From Azospirillum lipoferum 4B (GTDB lineage: Bacteria > Pseudomonadota > Alphaproteobacteria > Azospirillales > Azospirillaceae): DNA of 64,000 nt. The notes under the pieces were generated by a model. The model did not search any database. It saw nothing but the letters and a program-made list of their open reading frames with translations, and had not been told where the DNA came from. The position numbers and the translations under genes were made by a program. The stretch lies in assembly GCF_000283655.1 (NCBI RefSeq), contig NC_016623.1, positions 62,001-126,000 of the forward strand. The letters are read 5' to 3'. Position 1 is the stretch's first letter; the number at the start of each line of letters is the position of its first letter. This document shows positions 33,377-42,920 of the stretch, one piece after another.

Positions 33377-36300
33377 ACCACTCCCGCATGAACCTGTCGG
33401 CCTGGGCGCTGGCGCACCGCACGCTCGTGCTGTTCATGATGCTCGCCAGTGTGCTGGCCGGCGCGCTCGCCTACATGAATCTGGGTCGGGCGGAGGATCC
33501 GTCCTTCACCTTCAAGGTGATGGTGGTCCGCACCCAATGGCCGGGCGCCACTGCGCGCGAGGTGGAGCAGTTCGTCACCGACCGCATCGAGAAGAAGCTG
33601 GAGGAGGTGCCCTATTACGACGTCTCCCGCAGCTATTCCAAGCCCGGCGAGTCGGTGGTCTTCGTCCAGCTGAAGGACTACACGCCGCCTAAGATGGTGG
33701 CCGACCTGTGGTATCAGGTCCGCAAGAAGATCGGCGACATCACCTATACGCTGCCCGACGGCGTGGTCGGTCCCTTCTTCAACGACGAGTTCGGTGACGT
33801 CTATTCCGCCATCTACGGCTTCATGGGCGAGGATTTCACCCCGGCCCAGCTGAAGAAGGTGGCGGAACAGGCGCGCGCCCGTCTGCTGAAGCTGCCGGGC
33901 GTCGAGAAGATCGACCTGATCGCCCCGCAGGAGGAGCGCGTCTATGTCGAGATCTCCAGCCAGCGGCTCGCCAGCTTCGGCCTGCCGGTGGAATCGGTGA
34001 TCCAGGCGCTGCAGCGCGAGAACGCCATCGCCGCGTCGGGCGACGTCGATACCGGATCGCAGCGGGTCTATGTCCGCCTCGACCTCGGCCTCGACACCGC
34101 TGCGGCGGTGCGCGCGATTCCGGTGGAGAGCGGCGGGCGGCTGCTGACCGTCGGCGACGTGGCGGAGGTCAAGCGCGGCTATGTAGAACCGCGCCGCTAC
34201 ACCCTGCGCTACAAGGGGCGTGACGCCATCGGGCTCGGCGTCGTCATGGCCAAGGGCGGCAACGTGCTGAAGCTGGGCGAGAAGCTCGACGCCGCGATGG
34301 AGAAGATCAAGGCGGAACTGCCGGTCGGGCTGGAGGTGGCGCAGATCGCCGACCAGCCGACGGTGGTCGAGCGGTCGGTCGGTGAGTTCATGAAGTCGCT
34401 GGCCGAAGCGCTGGGCATCGTCATCCTGGTCAGCCTCGTCAGCCTGGGCTGGCGCACCGGCATCGTCGTGGCGCTGGCCGTGCCGCTGGTGCTGGCGATG
34501 ACGCTGGTGGCGATGCAGATCCTGCACATCGATTTGCAGCGGATCTCGCTGGGCGCCCTCATCATCGCGCTGGGCCTGCTGGTGGACGATGCCATCATCG
34601 CGGTGGAGATGATGGTGGTGAAGATGGAACAGGGATGGGACCGGCTGAAGGCCGGCGCCTTCGCCTACACCTCCACCGCCTTTCCGATGCTGAGCGGCAC
34701 CATCGTCACCGCGGCGGGCTTCGTGCCCGTCGGCTTCGCGGCGTCGGCGGCCGGCGAATACACCAACTCCATCTTCTGGGTGGTGGCGCTGTCGCTGATG
34801 CTGTCCTGGGTGGTGGCGGTGATCTTCACCCCCTATCTCGGTTGGCTCCTGCTGCCCAAGCCCAAGCATGTGGTGCCGGAGGGACACGAGCTGGACATCT
34901 ACGACACCCGGACTTACCGCATCCTGCGCCGGATGATCGAGGCCTGCGTGCGGGCGCGCTGGGTCACCATCGGCGTGACGGTGGCGGCCTTCGTCACCGC
35001 GCTGGTCGGCTTCGGTCATGTGCAGCAGCAATTCTTCCCCTCGGCCAGCCGGCCGGAGCTGCTGATCGACATCCGCCTTGCCGAAGGCTCGTCGTTCGAG
35101 GCGACCGCCGCGGAGGTGAAGCGGATGGAGGCGGTGCTGGCCAAGGACCCGGACGTCGACTATTGGGTCGCCTATACCGGCGGCGGCTCCCCGCGTTTCT
35201 ACCTGCCGCTCGACCAGCAGCTGGAGACCGCCAACTTCGCCCAGTTCATGGTGATGACCAAGGGGCTGGAGGAGCGCGAGCATTTCATGCAGCGGCTGGA
35301 GCCGACGCTGGAATCCGACTTCCCCGCCGCCCGCGTCCGCATCAGCCGGCTGGAGAACGGCCCGCCGGTCGGCTATCCGGTGCAGTTCCGCGTCACCGGC
35401 GACGATCCGGCGACCATCCGCAAGATCGCCTATCAGGTGCGCGACACCATGCGCGCCCACCCCAACACCGCCAACGTCCATCTGGACTGGGACGAGCTGT
35501 CCAAGCGCGTCCGGCTGGAGGTGGACACCGCCAAGGCCCGCGCGCTGGGCGTGTCGAAGCAGGACCTGTCCAACGCCCTGCAGCTGCTGCTGAACGGTAT
35601 GTCGGTCACCCAGTACCGCGAGGGGACGGAGCTGATCGGCGTCCTGCTGCGCACCACGCCGGAGGAGCGGGCGGACCTGTCGCGCCTGGGCGAGCTGAAC
35701 ATCCGCACCAGCCGCGGCACCACCGTGCCCCTGAGCCAGGTCGCCAGCGTCCGCTACGAGCTGGAGGAGCCGGTGCTGTGGCGCCGGGGCCGCGAGACGA
35801 CGATGACCATCAAGGGCGACGTGACCGGCGGCCTGCAGGCCCCGGTGGTCAGCACCCAGTTGAACGGACAGCTGAACGCCCTCCGCGCCACCCTGCCCGA
35901 CGGCTACGCCATCACCATGGGCGGCGCCATCGAGGAAAGCGCCAAGGGCCAGGACTCGATCAATGCCATGATGCCGCTGATGCTGCTGATCATGGTGACC
36001 ACGCTGATGCTGCAGCTGCAGAGCTTCTCGCGCGTGTTCATGGTCCTGCTGACGGCGCCCTTGGGGCTGATCGGCGTCACCGCCTCGCTTCTGCTGTTCA
36101 ACCTGCCCTTCGGCTTCGTCGCCATGCTGGGCGTCATCGCGCTGGCCGGCATCATCATGCGCAACTCGGTCATCCTGGTCGACCAGATCGAGCAGGACAT
36201 CCGCAGCGGCCGGTCACGTTGGGACAGCATCGTGGAGGCGACGGTGCGCCGAGCCCGCCCCATCGCGCTCACCGCCGCCGCCGCGATCCTCGCCATGATC

Positions 36301-36495
36301 CCGCTGACGCACAGCGTCTTCTGGGGCCCGATGGCGGTCGCCATCATGGGCGGTCTGGCCGGCGCCACCGTGCTGACGATCTTCTTCCTGCCGGCGCTCT
36401 ACGCCGCCTGGTTCCGCGTGCCCCGGCCGGAGGCGGAAGAGGTGGAGGAAGACGGGATGAATGGCGCGCTGCCTAATCCGGCGCTGGGGGATTGA
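33373..36495 (+). CDS. RND efflux transporter (AcrB/HAE1-like)
   Basis: A 1040-aa proton-driven exporter with the duplicated RND layout: helix 1 (about 13-32), a large periplasmic loop with RTQWPGATAREVEQFVTDRIEKKLEEV, helices 2-6 with the LGLLVDDAIIAVEMMV proton-relay Asp pair (about 400-415), a second loop, and helices 8-12 (GVIALAGIIMRNSVILVDQIEQDI). Substrate is unknown; the TetR partner suggests drugs, solvents or plant compounds. No outer-membrane TolC gene is adjacent. Confidence 0.94.
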   Translation: MNHSRMNLSAWALAHRTLVLFMMLASVLAGALAYMNLGRAEDPSFTFKVMVVRTQWPGATAREVEQFVTDRIEKKLEEVPYYDVSRSYSKPGESVVFVQLKDYTPPKMVADLWYQVRKKIGDITYTLPDGVVGPFFNDEFGDVYSAIYGFMGEDFTPAQLKKVAEQARARLLKLPGVEKIDLIAPQEERVYVEISSQRLASFGLPVESVIQALQRENAIAASGDVDTGSQRVYVRLDLGLDTAAAVRAIPVESGGRLLTVGDVAEVKRGYVEPRRYTLRYKGRDAIGLGVVMAKGGNVLKLGEKLDAAMEKIKAELPVGLEVAQIADQPTVVERSVGEFMKSLAEALGIVILVSLVSLGWRTGIVVALAVPLVLAMTLVAMQILHIDLQRISLGALIIALGLLVDDAIIAVEMMVVKMEQGWDRLKAGAFAYTSTAFPMLSGTIVTAAGFVPVGFAASAAGEYTNSIFWVVALSLMLSWVVAVIFTPYLGWLLLPKPKHVVPEGHELDIYDTRTYRILRRMIEACVRARWVTIGVTVAAFVTALVGFGHVQQQFFPSASRPELLIDIRLAEGSSFEATAAEVKRMEAVLAKDPDVDYWVAYTGGGSPRFYLPLDQQLETANFAQFMVMTKGLEEREHFMQRLEPTLESDFPAARVRISRLENGPPVGYPVQFRVTGDDPATIRKIAYQVRDTMRAHPNTANVHLDWDELSKRVRLEVDTAKARALGVSKQDLSNALQLLLNGMSVTQYREGTELIGVLLRTTPEERADLSRLGELNIRTSRGTTVPLSQVASVRYELEEPVLWRRGRETTMTIKGDVTGGLQAPVVSTQLNGQLNALRATLPDGYAITMGGAIEESAKGQDSINAMMPLMLLIMVTTLMLQLQSFSRVFMVLLTAPLGLIGVTASLLLFNLPFGFVAMLGVIALAGIIMRNSVILVDQIEQDIRSGRSRWDSIVEATVRRARPIALTAAAAILAMIPLTHSVFWGPMAVAIMGGLAGATVLTIFFLPALYAAWFRVPRPEAEEVEEDGMNGALPNPALGD

Positions 36496-36517
36496 TAACC
36501 AACTCTTTCGCTCAAGC

Positions 36518-36531
36518 TTGACCGTGGTCAA
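36518..36531 (+). promoter_or_regulatory. FNR-type box upstream of the PCMT-esterase fusion
   Basis: TTGAC-CGTG-GTCAA, the same 14-bp palindrome type as upstream of nirK and norC/norE, lies 250 nt before the GTG at 36782. A CACAAT hexamer (36565-36570) is a possible -10, placed further away than a class II site. The rest of the 36496-36781 gap shows nothing else clear. Confidence 0.6.
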
Positions 36532-36781
36532 GGGACACCCCCGTGGCCCATGCGAGGGTGCCGGCACAATCGATCTCCCGATTGCATCATCACTGGTGAT
36601 GATCCTCTTTCGTACTGTGACTTCGCGCCCGGCGGCATCGGCCTCCGGGTGCATTTTTTGTTGCACCTTCTCCGGTTCGGACCGGTGCGGGGATGGAACG
36701 CCGCCGCCCGCAACCTGTTGGGCCATCAAGCAGCCGATCGCCAACAGCCTATCGCCGTATTCCTGCCCCGGGGAGAAGACC

Positions 36782-38797
36782 GTGGCCAACGTCAATCGCC
36801 AGCGCCAGCGGATGGTCGACACCCAGATCGCCCGCCGCGGCATCCGCTCCGAACCCGTCCTCAACGCCATGCGTGCCGTCCCGCGCGACCATTTCGTCGC
36901 GCCCGAGATGGTCGAGTTCGCCTATGAGGACACGCCCCTGCCCATCGGGGAGGAGCAGACGATCTCGCAGCCCAGCGTCGTCGCCGCGATGATCGATGCG
37001 GCGGAGGTCGGCGCGGACGACAGGGTGCTGGAGGTCGGGGCCGGCTCCGGCTATGTCGCGGCGCTGCTGGGCCACATCGCCCGCCAGGGCGGGGGCCGCG
37101 TCTTCGCGGTCGAACGGCACCCCAATCTGGCCCAGTCGGCCCGGCGCCGGCTGCAGGATCTGGGGTTCGGCGACGTGACGGTGCGCACCGGCGACGGGAC
37201 GGAGGGGTGGCCGGAGGAAGCGCCCTTCGACGTCATCCTGGTGTCGGCCGGCGGGCCGGAGGTGCCGAGGGCCCTGATGGACCAGCTCGCCATCGGCGGG
37301 CGAATGGTGATCCCGGTCGGCGCCCGCCGCGATCAGACGCTGGTGAAGATCGTCCGCCATGGTGAGACGGAGTTCGAACGGGAGGAGCGGGACCGCGTGT
37401 CCTTCGTGCCGCTGATCGGCGCCCAGGGCTGGACGGAGGACGGCACGCGGTCGGCCAGCACCCACAATCCGGGACGGCGGCCGGGGGAGCCGCCGACCAC
37501 CCTGCCGGAGATGATCGCCGATGCCGCCGAACCCCTGCCGGATCTCGACAGCCCCGACTTCGGCCGGCTGTTCGACCGTTGGGGCGACCGCCGCGTCGTG
37601 CTGCTGGGCGAGGCGAGCCACGGAACCTCGGAGTTCTACCGCGCCCGCGCCGCCATCACCAAGAGACTGATCGAGCGGCACGGCTTCACCATCGTTGCCG
37701 TGGAGGCCGATTGGCCGGACGCCGCCGTGATCGACCGCTATGTCCGCCACCGCCCCGGCGGCCGGGCGGAAGAGGCGCCCTTCCAGCGCTTCCCCAGCTG
37801 GATGTGGCGGAACACCGACGTCGCCGCCTTTCTCGATTGGCTGCATGATCGCAACGGCAGCCAGCCGCCGGAACGCCGCGCCGGGTTCTACGGTCTCGAC
37901 ATGTACAACATGGGCGGGTCCATCGCCGCGGTGCTGGACTATCTCGATCGCGTCGATCCGGAGGCGGCGGCGGCGGCGCGCGAGCGCTACGGCTGCCTGA
38001 CGCCCTGGCAGCGCGATCCCGCCACCTATGGCCGCGCGGCGCTGTCCGGCGGCTTCCGCAAATGCGAGGCGGCGGTGATCGAGCAGTGCCGGGCCTTGCT
38101 GGAAAAGCGGCTGGATTATGCGGGGGAGGACGGCGACCGCTTCCTCGACGCCACCCAGAACGCCCGCCTGATCGCTTCGGCCGAGCGCTATTACCGCATC
38201 ATGTATTACGGCGGGGCGGACAGCTGGAACCTGCGCGACACCCATATGTTCGAAACGCTCGCGAACCTGCTGGAGGCCAAGGGGCCGGACGCCAAGGCGG
38301 TGGTCTGGGCCCACAACTCCCACATCGGCGATGCCCGCCAGACCGACATGGGCATCACCCGCGACGAGCTGAACATCGGCCAGCTTTGCCGCGAACGCTT
38401 CGGTGCGGAGGCTGCGCTGATCGGCTTCGGCACCCACGGCGGTACGGTCGCGGCGGCCACCGACTGGGACGGCGCCATGGAGGTGAAGCGGGTTCGGCCA
38501 TCGCGCGGCGACAGCTATGAACGGCTCTGCCACGACGCGGGAGTGCCGCACTTCCTGCTCGACCTTCAGGCGGAGCGGAACGGGGCGGTGCGGCGCGCCC
38601 TGCTGACGCCGCGGCTGGAACGCTTCATCGGCGTCATCTACCGCCCCGAGACGGAGCTGTGGAGCCACTATTCCGAAGCCACCCTGCCCGGCCAGTTCGA
38701 CGCCTGGGTCTGGTTCGACGAGACGACCGCCGTCACCCCGCTGGGGCCGGAACACGCCCGGACCGACGTGCCCGACACCTATCCCTTCGGGCTGTGA
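36782..38797 (+). CDS. Fusion: protein-L-isoaspartate O-methyltransferase + erythromycin-esterase-like domain
   Basis: A 671-aa protein starting at a GTG behind GGGGAGAAG. Residues 1-220 are a full PCMT (RGIRSEPVLNAMRAVPRDHFV, EEQTISQPSVVAAM, LEVGAGSGYVAALLG, PFDVILVSAGGPEVPRALMDQL), which repairs isoaspartyl damage in proteins. Residues about 240-665 are an erythromycin-esterase-like domain (LLGEASHGTSEFYRARAAITKRLI, VAVEADWPDA, VVWAHNSHIGDA) with the catalytic His and Glu positions seen. The pairing suggests a protein- or metabolite-repair role rather than macrolide resistance; this is inference. An FNR-type box lies upstream. Confidence 0.9.
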   Translation: MANVNRQRQRMVDTQIARRGIRSEPVLNAMRAVPRDHFVAPEMVEFAYEDTPLPIGEEQTISQPSVVAAMIDAAEVGADDRVLEVGAGSGYVAALLGHIARQGGGRVFAVERHPNLAQSARRRLQDLGFGDVTVRTGDGTEGWPEEAPFDVILVSAGGPEVPRALMDQLAIGGRMVIPVGARRDQTLVKIVRHGETEFEREERDRVSFVPLIGAQGWTEDGTRSASTHNPGRRPGEPPTTLPEMIADAAEPLPDLDSPDFGRLFDRWGDRRVVLLGEASHGTSEFYRARAAITKRLIERHGFTIVAVEADWPDAAVIDRYVRHRPGGRAEEAPFQRFPSWMWRNTDVAAFLDWLHDRNGSQPPERRAGFYGLDMYNMGGSIAAVLDYLDRVDPEAAAAARERYGCLTPWQRDPATYGRAALSGGFRKCEAAVIEQCRALLEKRLDYAGEDGDRFLDATQNARLIASAERYYRIMYYGGADSWNLRDTHMFETLANLLEAKGPDAKAVVWAHNSHIGDARQTDMGITRDELNIGQLCRERFGAEAALIGFGTHGGTVAAATDWDGAMEVKRVRPSRGDSYERLCHDAGVPHFLLDLQAERNGAVRRALLTPRLERFIGVIYRPETELWSHYSEATLPGQFDAWVWFDETTAVTPLGPEHARTDVPDTYPFGL

Positions 38798-38809
38798 GCG
38801 GCACCCGCG

Positions 38810-40300
38810 TCACAGGAAGAACACCAGCGTCGTCAGGCCCAGCAGCGGCACCAGGATGCCGCAGGACCAGGCCATATAGCCGAAGAAGCTGGGCATGGCG
38901 ACGCCGCGCTCCTCGGCGATGGCCTTGACCATGAAGTTGGGGGCGTTGCCGATGTAGCTGTTGGCGCCCATGAACACCGCGCCGGCGGAAATCGCCGTCA
39001 GCGTCAGCGACAGGTCGGTCATCAGAAGCTTCGCGTCGCCGCCGGCCGTGTTGAAGAAGATCAGGTAGGTCGGCGCGTTGTCGAGGAAGCTGGACAGGAT
39101 GCCGGTGGCCCAGAAATAGGCGGCCGGGTTCGGCTTCCCGCCCTCGTTCACCGCCGAGATGATGGCACCCAGCGCGCCGTCGGTGCCGGACTTCAGGATG
39201 GCGATGGCCGGGATGATGGTGAGGAAGATCGCGGCGAACAGCTTCGCCACCTCCAGGATCGGCCCCCAGCTGAAGCCGTTCAGGCGGCGGCTCTGCTTGC
39301 TGGTCAGGGCCAGCGACAGGCCGGTGATGCCCAGCAGCAGCAGGTTCGACACGATGGTCTCCAGCGGCACCGTCACATGGTACAGCGTGAGGCCGATTCC
39401 CGGATGCCAGACGCCGCTGAGCAGCACGGCGCCGACGATGGCAAGCAGCAGAAGCAGGTTGACCGAGCCTTCGATTCGGATCGGCTCCCGCTCGTGCACG
39501 CCTTCGATCAGCGGGTGCTTGCCGGGGTCGCGGGTGTGGAGATAGAGGTCGAGGACGAAGTAGATCGCCAGCAGCAGAGCCGCCAGGAAGGCCATCGGCG
39601 CGAATAGGTGGACTGTCGGCCAGAAGAAATCGACGCCCTTCAGGAAGCCCAGGAACAGCGGCGGGTCGCCCAGCGGGGTCAGCGATCCGCCGACATTCGA
39701 CACCAGGAAGATGAAGAACACCACGGTGTGGACCTTGTGGCGCCGATGCTCGTTCGCGCGCAGAAGCGGCCGGATCAGCAGCATCGAGGCGCCGGTCGTG
39801 CCCATCAGGCTGGCCAGGACGGTGCCCAGCGCCAGCCCGACCGTATTGGCCAGCGGCGTCCCCACCAGCGACCCCGCCAGCCGCACGCCGCCCGCCACGG
39901 TGAACAGCGCGGTCAGCAGCACGATGAAGGGGATGTACTCCAGCAGGACCGTATGCAGCAGCTCGTAGGTCGCCAGATCCAGCCCGAAGGTCGCGGCGAA
40001 GGGCACCAGGAAGGCGAGCGCCCATACGGCCGAGATCTTGCCGAAATGATGGTGCCAGACCATCGGCGCCAGCAGCGGGAACAGCGCGATGGACAGCAGG
40101 ATTCCGGCGAAGGGAACCACCCAGACGGCGCTGAGCAGCCGGCCGTCCAGATGCGGCACCCCGCCATGGGCGACCTCCCCCCCCACCTCCGCCGCCAGGG
40201 CGCCATGCGTGCCCAGCAACAGCCCGCAAACGGCGAGCGCCGCAGCGAAGAGGGCCGGGAACAGGGATGGGCTGCGGCGGGGTGTGGGGAAATTGATCAT
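38810..40300 (-). CDS. NhaD-like sodium:proton antiporter / ion transporter superfamily protein
   Basis: A 496-aa membrane protein with a signal-like first helix, about 12 segments and family motifs LLEYIPFIVLLTALFTVAGGVRL, NTVGLALGTVLASLMGTTGASMLLIRPLLRAN, FLVSNVGGSLTPLGDPPLFLGFLKGVDFFW and SSFLDNAPTYLIFFN. These fit the NhaD/CitMHS group. The transported ion is probably Na+, not proven. It is convergent with the preceding fusion gene (12 bp between stops). Confidence 0.85.
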   Translation of the reverse strand: MINFPTPRRSPSLFPALFAAALAVCGLLLGTHGALAAEVGGEVAHGGVPHLDGRLLSAVWVVPFAGILLSIALFPLLAPMVWHHHFGKISAVWALAFLVPFAATFGLDLATYELLHTVLLEYIPFIVLLTALFTVAGGVRLAGSLVGTPLANTVGLALGTVLASLMGTTGASMLLIRPLLRANEHRRHKVHTVVFFIFLVSNVGGSLTPLGDPPLFLGFLKGVDFFWPTVHLFAPMAFLAALLLAIYFVLDLYLHTRDPGKHPLIEGVHEREPIRIEGSVNLLLLLAIVGAVLLSGVWHPGIGLTLYHVTVPLETIVSNLLLLGITGLSLALTSKQSRRLNGFSWGPILEVAKLFAAIFLTIIPAIAILKSGTDGALGAIISAVNEGGKPNPAAYFWATGILSSFLDNAPTYLIFFNTAGGDAKLLMTDLSLTLTAISAGAVFMGANSYIGNAPNFMVKAIAEERGVAMPSFFGYMAWSCGILVPLLGLTTLVFFL

Positions 40301-40414
40301 CGGTCCGGATGGTAGGCTGACGAAAGGAACGGGAGTATGCGGACTGGAGCAGCGTAAGCCAAGCCGGAAGGGATGTTGACCGAACGAACTTTCGTAGGCG
40401 GGCGCGGGCGCCCC

Positions 40415-40792
40415 TCACCGGCAGGCGCGCATGACAACTGCTTGATCCGCAACCCCGGTCCACCCCGACAACGGGCGGCAATCGGCAGCCGCGCACAGCC
40501 TATGCTCGCCGGTGAAGCCGGAGGCGGCCAGCGCGACGCTCTCCTGCGGCGGCAGGCCGGGCACCCAGGCGAGCCAGCCGTCACCGGTCAGCCGGGCGTC
40601 CGGTCCCGGTTCCATGCCGGCGCCGGTCCCACGGATGCGGGCCTCCACCGGCCGCAGCCGGCCGGAGTCCACCGACCAGCGTTCGCGCCATTCGGTCTTC
40701 TCGATGGAATGGGTCCAGGACAGGGTGAAATCCGCCCCCGGCAGCGACGCGAGAAGCGCGCCGCCGAGGGCGAACAGGCAGAGACCCACCAC
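40415..40792 (-). CDS. DUF1850 protein of a TAXI-type TRAP transporter
   Basis: A 125-aa protein with an N-terminal hydrophobic helix (GLCLFALGGALLASLPG) and the DUF1850 body: FTLSWTHSIEKTEWRERWSVDSGRL and RIRGTGAGMEPGPDARLTGDGW. DUF1850 genes usually sit next to fused 4TM/12TM TRAP permeases and TAXI binding proteins, as here. The GTG at 40792 lies 1 nt after the permease stop (a second GTG is at 40789). Confidence 0.85.
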   Translation of the reverse strand: MVGLCLFALGGALLASLPGADFTLSWTHSIEKTEWRERWSVDSGRLRPVEARIRGTGAGMEPGPDARLTGDGWLAWVPGLPPQESVALAASGFTGEHRLCAAADCRPLSGWTGVADQAVVMRACR

Positions 40793-40793
40793 G

Positions 40794-42887
40794 TCACAAG
40801 GCTGGTGCCGCCGCCGGAACGCTCCGCCGGCGGCGGTACTGCCACAGCAGGAACAGGGCGGCCATGGCGAAGGCGATCTCGTCGGTGATCGGCAATGCCA
40901 CGACGAACAGGAAGGCGGTCGCCGCGGCATAGATGCGGGCGATCATCGGCAGGGTGGTCCAGAAGAAGCCGATGGTGGCCGCTCCCCACAACGCGATGGC
41001 GATGCAGGCCTTGACGACGATGTAGGCCACGGCGATCCAGTTCTCGGTCTGCAGGAGCAGCGCCGGATCGTACACCGCCATGAAGGGCACCACATAGCCG
41101 GCCATCGCGATGCGGGTGGCGATGAAGCCGATCTTCATGTGTCCGACCCGCGCGATGGAGGAAGCGGCGAGCGCCGCCAGCGCGACCGGCGGCGTCAGGT
41201 CGGCCATGATGCCGAAATAGAAGACGAACATGTGGCTGACGATCAGCGGCACTCCCATGGTCAGCAGCGCCGGGGCCGCAATCGATGCGGTGATGATGTA
41301 GTTGGCCGTTGTCGGAAGCCCGGTTCCCAACACGATGCAGGTCACCATCGTCAGCAGCAGCGCCGCCAGCAGGCTGCCGCCCGACAGGTTGACGATGGTG
41401 GTGGCGAAGCTGGAGGCAAGGCCGGTCAGCGTCATCATGCCGATCAGAACCCCGACCAGCGCACAGGCGACGCCGACGCCGATGGCGTTCTTCGCTCCGT
41501 CGGCGGTGGCATTGACCACCAGCCGCAGCGTCTCCCGCCCGCCCTTGAGCATCAGGCAGGGGACGACCAGCAGGCCGACCATGGCGAAGGCCAGATGCTC
41601 CGTCCGCAGGCCCGTCCGCCACAGACCGGCGGCGACCAGACCCAGCAGCACCCAGAATCCGGCGCGCAGCACGGTCGGGCCGATGGAGGTGACCAGGCTC
41701 ATGCCCAGGATCAGGGCAATGGTGGCTGCGATGCCGATCACGCCGGCGAACAGCGGCGTGAAGCCGGAGAACAGCAGATAGACCAGGGCCGCCAGCGGCA
41801 GGATCAGATACCAGCCGTCCCGCAGGGCCAGCAGCGCGCTGGGGCACTCCTCCCGCGGCAGGCCGACCAGATTGCGCTTGCCCGCCTCCAGATGGACCAT
41901 CCAGAAGGCGCTGCCGAAATAGAGGATGGCGGGAATGGCGGCGGCGATGGCGACATCGCTGTAGGGCACGCCGATGGTCTCCGCCATGATGAAGGCGGCG
42001 GCCCCCATCACCGGCGGCATCAGCTGGCCGCCCATGCTGGCCGTGGCCTCCACCGCGCCGGCGAAGGCCGGGCGGTAGCCGAAGCGGGTCATCAGCGGGA
42101 TGGTGAACTGCCCGGTGGTCAGCACGTTGGCGACGCCCGACCCGTTGATCGTTCCCATGAAGCCCGACGAAAAGACGGCCACCTTGGCCGGCCCGCCCGT
42201 GGAATGGCCGACGAGCCCCAGCGAGACATCGTTGAACAGCTTGATCATCCCGGCCCGTTCCAGGAAGGCGCCGAACAGGATGAACAGGAAGATGTAGGTG
42301 GCCGACACGAAGGTCGGCGTGCCGTAGATGCCCTCGGTCGACAGGAACAGCGTGTCGATCACCTGATCGAAGCCATAGCCGCGATGGGCCAGCCCGAAGG
42401 GCAGTTCCCGTCCGAACAGGGCATAGGGGATGAAGACGCCGCACAGGATCGGCAGCGCCAGCCCCATGATGCGCCGGGCCGCCTCGAAGACCAGGGCGAC
42501 CGCGATGGCGCCGACGACGATGTCGGTCGCGTTCGGGTCGCCGGCCCGCTGGATCAGCTCGACCTCGAAAAAATAATGGTACAGGCCGATGGCGAAGCCG
42601 GCGAGGCCCAGCAGCCAGTCGTACCAGGGCACCCGCCGGCGCGCGGCAGCCTTGCTCGCGCCGAACAGGGTGAAGGTCATCAGGACCAGGAAGCCGACAT
42701 GAACCGACCGCACCACGACCGTGGACAGCGGGTTGAAGGCGGCGGTCCAAATCTGGAAAGCGGAAAAGGCCACGGCTATGGCAAAAACCGCCCGCCCGTC
42801 GAAACCTTCGAAGGCGGCGACATGGGCGGGATTCTCCCGGTCTATCGCTTGGCGGGTTTGGGCATCCGCCTCGTTGTCATGAGTCAT
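40794..42887 (-). CDS. TRAP transporter fused 4TM/12TM permease
   Basis: A 697-aa permease uniting small (DctQ-like) and large (DctM-like) subunits, typical of TAXI systems. Signatures: FGAFLERAGMIKLFNDVSLGLVGHSTGGPAKVAVFSSGFMGTINGSGVANVLTTGQFTIPLM, EATASMGGQLMPPVMGAAAFIMAE and GTGLPTTANYIITASIAAPAL. It starts 33 nt after the TAXI binding-protein stop and ends against DUF1850, forming a three-gene operon. Confidence 0.94.
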   Translation of the reverse strand: MTHDNEADAQTRQAIDRENPAHVAAFEGFDGRAVFAIAVAFSAFQIWTAAFNPLSTVVVRSVHVGFLVLMTFTLFGASKAAARRRVPWYDWLLGLAGFAIGLYHYFFEVELIQRAGDPNATDIVVGAIAVALVFEAARRIMGLALPILCGVFIPYALFGRELPFGLAHRGYGFDQVIDTLFLSTEGIYGTPTFVSATYIFLFILFGAFLERAGMIKLFNDVSLGLVGHSTGGPAKVAVFSSGFMGTINGSGVANVLTTGQFTIPLMTRFGYRPAFAGAVEATASMGGQLMPPVMGAAAFIMAETIGVPYSDVAIAAAIPAILYFGSAFWMVHLEAGKRNLVGLPREECPSALLALRDGWYLILPLAALVYLLFSGFTPLFAGVIGIAATIALILGMSLVTSIGPTVLRAGFWVLLGLVAAGLWRTGLRTEHLAFAMVGLLVVPCLMLKGGRETLRLVVNATADGAKNAIGVGVACALVGVLIGMMTLTGLASSFATTIVNLSGGSLLAALLLTMVTCIVLGTGLPTTANYIITASIAAPALLTMGVPLIVSHMFVFYFGIMADLTPPVALAALAASSIARVGHMKIGFIATRIAMAGYVVPFMAVYDPALLLQTENWIAVAYIVVKACIAIALWGAATIGFFWTTLPMIARIYAAATAFLFVVALPITDEIAFAMAALFLLWQYRRRRSVPAAAPAL

Positions 42888-42920
42888 CAGTCTGCGTTCC
42901 CCGCGGCCTCCGTCCCTCCG

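Noticed and set aside
36782-38797. Annotation as a macrolide-resistance gene
   Set aside because: The Ere-like domain is fused to PCMT and sits in chromosomal-type context with an FNR-type box; resistance is not supported.
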